From Prosthecobacter sp. (GTDB lineage: Bacteria > Verrucomicrobiota > Verrucomicrobiia > Verrucomicrobiales > Verrucomicrobiaceae): 34,305 nt of DNA. Below, piece by piece: positions 30,528-34,305 of the stretch (within the stretch, counting starts at the first letter, position 1; each line of letters begins with the position of its first letter). The DNA is taken from contig NZ_JAGRPF010000216.1 of assembly GCF_020439865.1 (NCBI RefSeq), forward strand, positions 1-34,305, given 5' to 3'. Below the pieces are notes generated by a model that saw nothing but the letters and a program-made list of their open reading frames with translations, searched no databases and had not been told where the DNA came from. The position numbers and the translations under genes were made by a program.

Positions 30528-31420
30528 TGAAACCGCAGCCCCGCGTCCTCGTCATTCGTGGCAGTGCGATTGGCGACTTCATTCTCACCCTGCCGGCGAT
30601 TCGTCTGCTGCGTGAAACCATTGCCGGCTGTCATCTCGAGGTGATCGGCTATCCCGCCATCGCCGAACTCGCACGCGCCGCCGGGCTCGCCGATTCCGTA
30701 CGCAGCCTGGAGCATCGCACGATGGCCCCGTTGTTCGCCAAAACGGCGCCGATCGACGAAGCCCTCGCCGAGCACCTGCGCAGCTTCAATCTCGTGGTGA
30801 GCTTCCTCTACGACCCTGACGGCCTGTTTCGGGCAAGCATGGAACGAGTCGGCGTCAAAACGCTCATCGAATGCTCTCCGCGTGTGCAGAACGACGGCGA
30901 ACACGCTTCGAAGCAGCTGGCAAAGGGTCTCGAAAAAATCGCGATGTTTCTGGAGGACGAACATCTGCAGCATGCGCACTTCGAGCGTGGACCAGAGACC
31001 ATGAAGCGCATCGCCATTCACGTCGGCAGCGGCTCTGAGAAGAAAAACTGGCCGCTGGAGCAATGGCAGCGGCTTGCAGACACCTTTGCCGGTCATGAAA
31101 TCGTTTTCGTCACCGGCGAGGCCGAGCAGGAGCGCGGGGTGAGGATCGAGAGCCACTCCAGCTGGCACGCGCTGCCGCTTTCCGAACTCGCCGCCCGCCT
31201 CGCCACGTGCAGCGCTTTTCTCGGTCACGACAGCGGCATCTCGCACCTGGCGGCCGCCTGTGGTGTGCCTTCTTTGCTTCTCTTTGGTCCCACAAATCCG
31301 GATGTCTGGGCGCCACCGCAGCCTTGGGTGCAGGTGTTGCGTGAAGAGAGTGGCGATCTGGCTGCGCTGGAATTCGAACGTGTGAAAATGGCCGCTGCGC
31401 AAGTTGTTGCGAAATCGTAA
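30527..31420 (+). CDS. Glycosyltransferase family 9 (heptosyltransferase-like)
   Basis: A 297-residue protein starting MKPQPRVLVIRGSAIGDFILTLPAIRLL, the N-terminal motif of GT9 enzymes ('ILVIRxxxxGDxxLTxPxxxxL'). The C-terminal donor site is GHDSGISHLAAACGVPSLLLFGPTNPDVWAP, which matches the family 'GxDSGxxHLAAAxGxPxxxLFGPTxPxxxxP'. GT9 enzymes add heptose or related sugars to lipid A core at the cytoplasmic face of the inner membrane. The middle of the protein (about 100-180) is shorter and less conserved than in WaaC/WaaF, so the sugar donor is not certain. It is coupled by a TGATG overlap to the upstream membrane protein and followed by adk after 25 bases. Confidence 0.93.
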   Translation: MKPQPRVLVIRGSAIGDFILTLPAIRLLRETIAGCHLEVIGYPAIAELARAAGLADSVRSLEHRTMAPLFAKTAPIDEALAEHLRSFNLVVSFLYDPDGLFRASMERVGVKTLIECSPRVQNDGEHASKQLAKGLEKIAMFLEDEHLQHAHFERGPETMKRIAIHVGSGSEKKNWPLEQWQRLADTFAGHEIVFVTGEAEQERGVRIESHSSWHALPLSELAARLATCSAFLGHDSGISHLAAACGVPSLLLFGPTNPDVWAPPQPWVQVLREESGDLAALEFERVKMAAAQVVAKS

Positions 31421-31445
31421 CGTGCTAGTCTGACTTTTCGAAATC

Positions 31446-32081
31446 ATGCCTGACGCACCTCCCCCCGAACGATTCCGCACATTCCTCATCCTTGGCGCTC
31501 CTGGCAGCGGCAAAGGTACGCAGGGCAAGGTGCTGGGATCCATTCCTCGTTTCCACCATCTCGCCTGCGGGGATGTGTTTCGCTCACTCGACACCCGCAC
31601 ACCGCTGGGGCAGAAGTTTGTCGAGTATTCCAGCCGCGGTGAACTCGTGCCGGATGACGTGACCGTGCAGCTCTGGAACGCCAACGTGAAGCAGCGCGTT
31701 GATTCCCACATGTTCAAGCCTGAGATCGACTTCCTCGTGCTCGACGGCATTCCACGCAATGTGGAACAGGCCAAGTTCATGGAATCGCACATCGACGTGC
31801 TGCGCGTGTTCCACCTGTCCTGCCCGGATCGCACCGAACTGGCCCGCCGCTTGCGCAAACGTGCGCTGAAGGACAACCGCTTCGATGATGCCAACGAAGC
31901 CGTCATCCAGAACCGCTTTGCCACTTACGAGGCGGAGACGAAGCCAATTCTCGATTACTATGCTGGCGACCGTATCGTGGACATCGATGCCAGCCAGGCA
32001 CCAGCCAAAGTGCTCTATGACATCCTCGCCGGCGTGATGACGCTCGATGCGTGGAAGGAACTCGAGAAGATGAAGATCTAG
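31446..32081 (+). CDS. adk: Adenylate kinase family nucleoside monophosphate kinase (short LID)
   Basis: A 211-residue P-loop kinase interconverting ATP + AMP and 2 ADP, or a UMP/CMP-type relative. The P-loop is GAPGSGKGTQG at about 17-27, the NMP-binding site HHLACGDVFRSLD replaces the usual STGD with ACGD, and LDGIPRNVEQA stands where LDGFPRT-xQ is usual. The LID is the short form (RRLRKRALKDNRFDDANEAVIQNRFATYEAETKPILDYY), like eukaryotic AK1/UMP-CMP kinases rather than E. coli Adk with its long zinc-type LID. A ten-residue N-terminal extension precedes the P-loop. It lies eight bases before fmt. A canonical adk is usually near secY, so this may be a second copy; the substrate needs biochemical proof. 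Confidence 0.85.
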   Translation: MPDAPPPERFRTFLILGAPGSGKGTQGKVLGSIPRFHHLACGDVFRSLDTRTPLGQKFVEYSSRGELVPDDVTVQLWNANVKQRVDSHMFKPEIDFLVLDGIPRNVEQAKFMESHIDVLRVFHLSCPDRTELARRLRKRALKDNRFDDANEAVIQNRFATYEAETKPILDYYAGDRIVDIDASQAPAKVLYDILAGVMTLDAWKELEKMKI

Positions 32082-32089
32082 CCGCTGCG

Positions 32090-33019
32090 ATGCGCGTTCT
32101 GTTCATCGGCACCGGCGACATCGGCCTTCCTTCGTTGGAATGGCTGCTCACCACACCCAAGCACGAAGTGGTCGGCGTCGTCACGCAGCCGGACAAGCCC
32201 GTCGGCCGCAAGCAGGTGCTCACGCCACCACAGATCAAGGTGAGGGCCCTCGCTGTGGGCATTCAGGTCATTCAGCCGCCGAAGATTCGTCATGCCGTCG
32301 AGGAATTGAAGGCCTTCAACGCCGATGTCGCCATCGTCATCGCCTACGGCCAGATCTTGTCACGTGCCGTGCTCGATGTGCCGCCTCTCGGCTGCCTGAA
32401 CGTCCACACGTCACTGCTGCCACGTCATCGCGGCGCCGCGCCGATTCAGGCTGCGATCCGCGATGGCGATGCCGAAACCGGTGTCACCATCATGTTCATG
32501 GATGAGGGCCTCGACACCGGCGACATCCTGCTGATGAAACGCCTGCCCATCGCCGATGACGATACCGGCGGCAGCCTTCACGACAAACTCGCGCAGCAAG
32601 CACCCGCTGCGCTCGAAGAAGCACTCGATCTTCTCGCCACCGGCCATCCGCCGCGTGAGAAGCAGGACGATGCGAAGGCCACGCACGTGCGCAAACTCAC
32701 GCGCCAGGACGGCCGCATCAACTGGACGCGCTCCGCCATCGAACTCGGCCGCCTCATTCGTGCCTTCACCCCATGGCCGGGCACATCCTGCATGCTCAAA
32801 GACATGCAGATGAAAATTCACCGCGCTCAAGTCATTCCAAACGCCGACGCCTGCCCGTCACCCGGCACCATCGTCAGCGCCGATGCGAACGGCATTCTCG
32901 TCAGTTGCGGCAGCGGCCTCCTCAACCTGCTCGAAGTCCAAATCGAAGGCGGCAGACGTCTGTCTGCCGCCGACTTCCTGCGCGGTCACCCGTTGCAGGC
33001 GGGTGATTTGTTGCTGTAG
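32090..33019 (+). CDS. fmt: Methionyl-tRNA formyltransferase
   Basis: A 309-residue enzyme that formylates the initiator Met-tRNA using 10-formyltetrahydrofolate. The start at 32090 gives MRVLFIGTGDIGLPSLEWLL; a GTG at 32051 would overlap adk. Signatures: QPDKPVGRKQVLTPPQIK, the LNVHTSLLPRHRGAAPIQAAI catalytic loop with Asn and His, and MDEGLDTGDILL with the catalytic Asp; the C-terminal tRNA-binding OB domain includes INWTRSAIELGRLIRAFTPWPGT. Full length is normal. In many bacteria def (peptide deformylase) precedes fmt; here the preceding gene is adk. The stop is six bases from the convergent VCBS gene's stop, with no terminator between. Confidence 0.96.
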   Translation: MRVLFIGTGDIGLPSLEWLLTTPKHEVVGVVTQPDKPVGRKQVLTPPQIKVRALAVGIQVIQPPKIRHAVEELKAFNADVAIVIAYGQILSRAVLDVPPLGCLNVHTSLLPRHRGAAPIQAAIRDGDAETGVTIMFMDEGLDTGDILLMKRLPIADDDTGGSLHDKLAQQAPAALEEALDLLATGHPPREKQDDAKATHVRKLTRQDGRINWTRSAIELGRLIRAFTPWPGTSCMLKDMQMKIHRAQVIPNADACPSPGTIVSADANGILVSCGSGLLNLLEVQIEGGRRLSAADFLRGHPLQAGDLLL

Positions 33020-33025
33020 GCCGGA

Positions 33026-34288
33026 TTACTCCTGCACAAACAGGAACACGCCCTTCTTGTTGCCGACGAGCACGTCCTGCTTGCCGTCCTTGTTCACGTC
33101 ACCGGCGGTCACCTGAGTGCCGACGCCGCTGTCGTTGTCGATTTCATGCGGGACCAAATCAGCGCCGCCTTTGCCGTCGCGCTTGATCTGGAACCAATAG
33201 AGGACGGCAGGAGCACCGGGCTCGGCGTCCTTGTTCGGGCCGTGCGCCCAGTAGCGCTTGCCGGTGATGAGATCGAGCACGCCATCGCCATCAATGTCGG
33301 CCATTGTCGTCGCGTGTGTTTGCGTGAACTTCACGCCGTGCGGGCTGTCTTCCGGCTTCTCGCCGAGAATCTGGTGCGTGACGAAGCTGCCGTCCGCCTG
33401 CTGCTCGTAATAGGCGAAGCCGTAGCCGTGTGCGTCCCAGCTCGTGAGCACGTCGTTGCGCCCGTCGCCGTTCACATCATAGACCTGCATCTGCGAGCCG
33501 CCGCGAGCACCTTCAGGCGCGAAGGGAACGGGATGGAACACCCACTCTTCGGAAGGCGTGGCGGGTTGTTCGCGCCAGCCGTCCTTGTCGAGGATGTCGG
33601 GGCGTTTGTCGCCGTTGATGTCGCCGAAACCGTAGCCGTGCGTGTAGCGGAAGTAGCGCTTGATGTCCGGCTTCGCGATCGCGTGATACGTCGCCTTCGC
33701 ATCGAGATTTGACCAATCCAGCGACGCATAACCGAGACGTCCACCAGTGTGGCAGATGAGCTCCGGTTTGCCGTCGCCGTCCATGTCGCCGAGCTGCGGA
33801 GACTCGTTGTCGGTCACGTCAAAGACGATGTGACGCTTCCACGCCTCGGTGGTGCGCTTGCCAGGATTTTCATACCACGCGGTGATGTCGCCGGGCCAGG
33901 AGAAGACGAGGATGTCCATCTTGCCGTCGCTGTTAAAATCGTAGGTATAGGTCAGGAAGTAATCCGAGTAGCCGAGCGGATCCTGCGCCTTGCCTTTGAA
34001 GTCGGGCGCGGCCTCGATGAACTTCGCGTGGTTCGGCCCATAGTCTTCGTCGGTGAGCGGCTTGTTGCGGTCCGGTTTTGGCGCGTTGTAGGCGCTGCGC
34101 TCCTTGAAATCCGGTCCCCACCACACAAACGGTCCGGCGCAGATGTCGTTGTTCCCGTCCTGGTCAAAGTCGGCGAAGTGCGCGCCTTCGCACCAGAATT
34201 CGTTGGAGAGCCTGAGCTTTTTGAATTTCACGTCCGCGGCGCACAAAGGCAGCGCGAGCAGGAGGGTTGGAATGAGCAGTTTGGTCAT
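33026..34288 (-). CDS. Secreted FG-GAP/VCBS repeat protein
   Basis: A 420-residue exported protein. A signal peptide (MTKLLIPTLLLALPLCAADV) precedes a series of about seven FG-GAP/VCBS-like blades, each with a Ca2+-binding loop: DFDQDGNND, DFNSDGKMD, DMDGDGKPE, DINGDKRPD, DVNGDGRND, DIDGDGVLD and DVNKDGKQD. The blades would form a seven-bladed beta-propeller like integrin alpha heads, likely for protein or sugar interaction outside the cytoplasm. Such proteins are very common in Planctomycetes and Verrucomicrobia, often beside sulfatase or DUF1553 genes, and their function is mostly unknown. Start is the ATG at 34288, 17 bases from the window edge, so its promoter is outside. Confidence 0.92.
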   Translation of the reverse strand: MTKLLIPTLLLALPLCAADVKFKKLRLSNEFWCEGAHFADFDQDGNNDICAGPFVWWGPDFKERSAYNAPKPDRNKPLTDEDYGPNHAKFIEAAPDFKGKAQDPLGYSDYFLTYTYDFNSDGKMDILVFSWPGDITAWYENPGKRTTEAWKRHIVFDVTDNESPQLGDMDGDGKPELICHTGGRLGYASLDWSNLDAKATYHAIAKPDIKRYFRYTHGYGFGDINGDKRPDILDKDGWREQPATPSEEWVFHPVPFAPEGARGGSQMQVYDVNGDGRNDVLTSWDAHGYGFAYYEQQADGSFVTHQILGEKPEDSPHGVKFTQTHATTMADIDGDGVLDLITGKRYWAHGPNKDAEPGAPAVLYWFQIKRDGKGGADLVPHEIDNDSGVGTQVTAGDVNKDGKQDVLVGNKKGVFLFVQE

Positions 34289-34305
34289 GGTGGTTGGCAG
34301 GGAAC

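Noticed and set aside
1..34305. Many long open frames antiparallel to or overlapping the genes listed (for example 23828-27244 minus, 7123-8283 minus, 9871-11127 minus, 22417-24204 minus)
   Set aside because: They lie opposite strongly supported genes in GC-rich sequence, which creates long spurious frames, and their translations are Arg/His/Ala-rich with no recognisable motif.

Overview
This 34.3 kb window is a gene-dense, GC-rich chromosomal segment, most likely from a member of the Verrucomicrobiota (a Prosthecobacter- or Verrucomicrobium-like lineage). The pointers are a Planctomycetes/Verrucomicrobia-type cytochrome protein (PSCyt1-DUF1549-DUF1553), a large membrane Ser/Thr kinase with a WD40 sensor, a secreted FG-GAP/VCBS repeat protein, and few recognisable Shine-Dalgarno sequences. 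The assignment is inference, because no rRNA gene is present. I saw no tRNA or rRNA gene, CRISPR array, insertion sequence, integrase or phage gene. No gene-free stretch exceeds 300 bases; the longest are about 115-155 bases.

Region 1-3092 (minus strand, transcribed right to left): RNase PH, a class II histone-deacetylase-like amidohydrolase, a MoxR AAA+ ATPase and the first 37 codons of a DUF58 protein. A perfect 16-bp palindrome lies just upstream of the deacetylase, and a long A/T-rich inverted repeat lies between moxR and the DUF58 gene. Region 3245-5542: an unrecognised protein (plus), then a two-gene minus-strand operon in which a voltage-sensor-like membrane protein with a C-terminal coiled coil overlaps a sirtuin by four bases.

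Region 5611-12876 (plus): valyl-tRNA synthetase with conspicuous codon-usage patches, a DoxX membrane protein, the aguB-aguA putrescine module (agmatine to N-carbamoylputrescine to putrescine), a lipoprotein of unknown function and ribosomal protein L28. Two good intrinsic terminators follow doxX and rpmB. Region 12944-15352 (minus): two paralogous secreted proteins with a shared N-terminal domain and different low-complexity tails, and a short cytosolic histidine kinase. Region 15486-18066 (plus): an ABC ATPase, its permease and PanC, joined by two ATGA overlaps.

Region 18105-27631 (plus): a small HNH-like protein that seems to lack its catalytic residues, the PSCyt1/DUF1549/DUF1553 protein, a copper-type P1B ATPase and the kinase-WD40 receptor, whose N-terminus carries three copies of a TLGPED-containing motif. 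Region 27638-29809 (minus): a NusG-family factor followed by an ABC-F ATPase. Region 29937-33019 (plus): a membrane protein, a GT9 glycosyltransferase, a short-form adenylate kinase and methionyl-tRNA formyltransferase, closely packed. Region 33026-34288 (minus): the secreted VCBS repeat protein. Most of this is housekeeping with ordinary lineage-specific genes. The least explained items are the pore-less voltage-sensor/sirtuin operon, the kinase repeats, the HNH-like protein and the mosaic valS.
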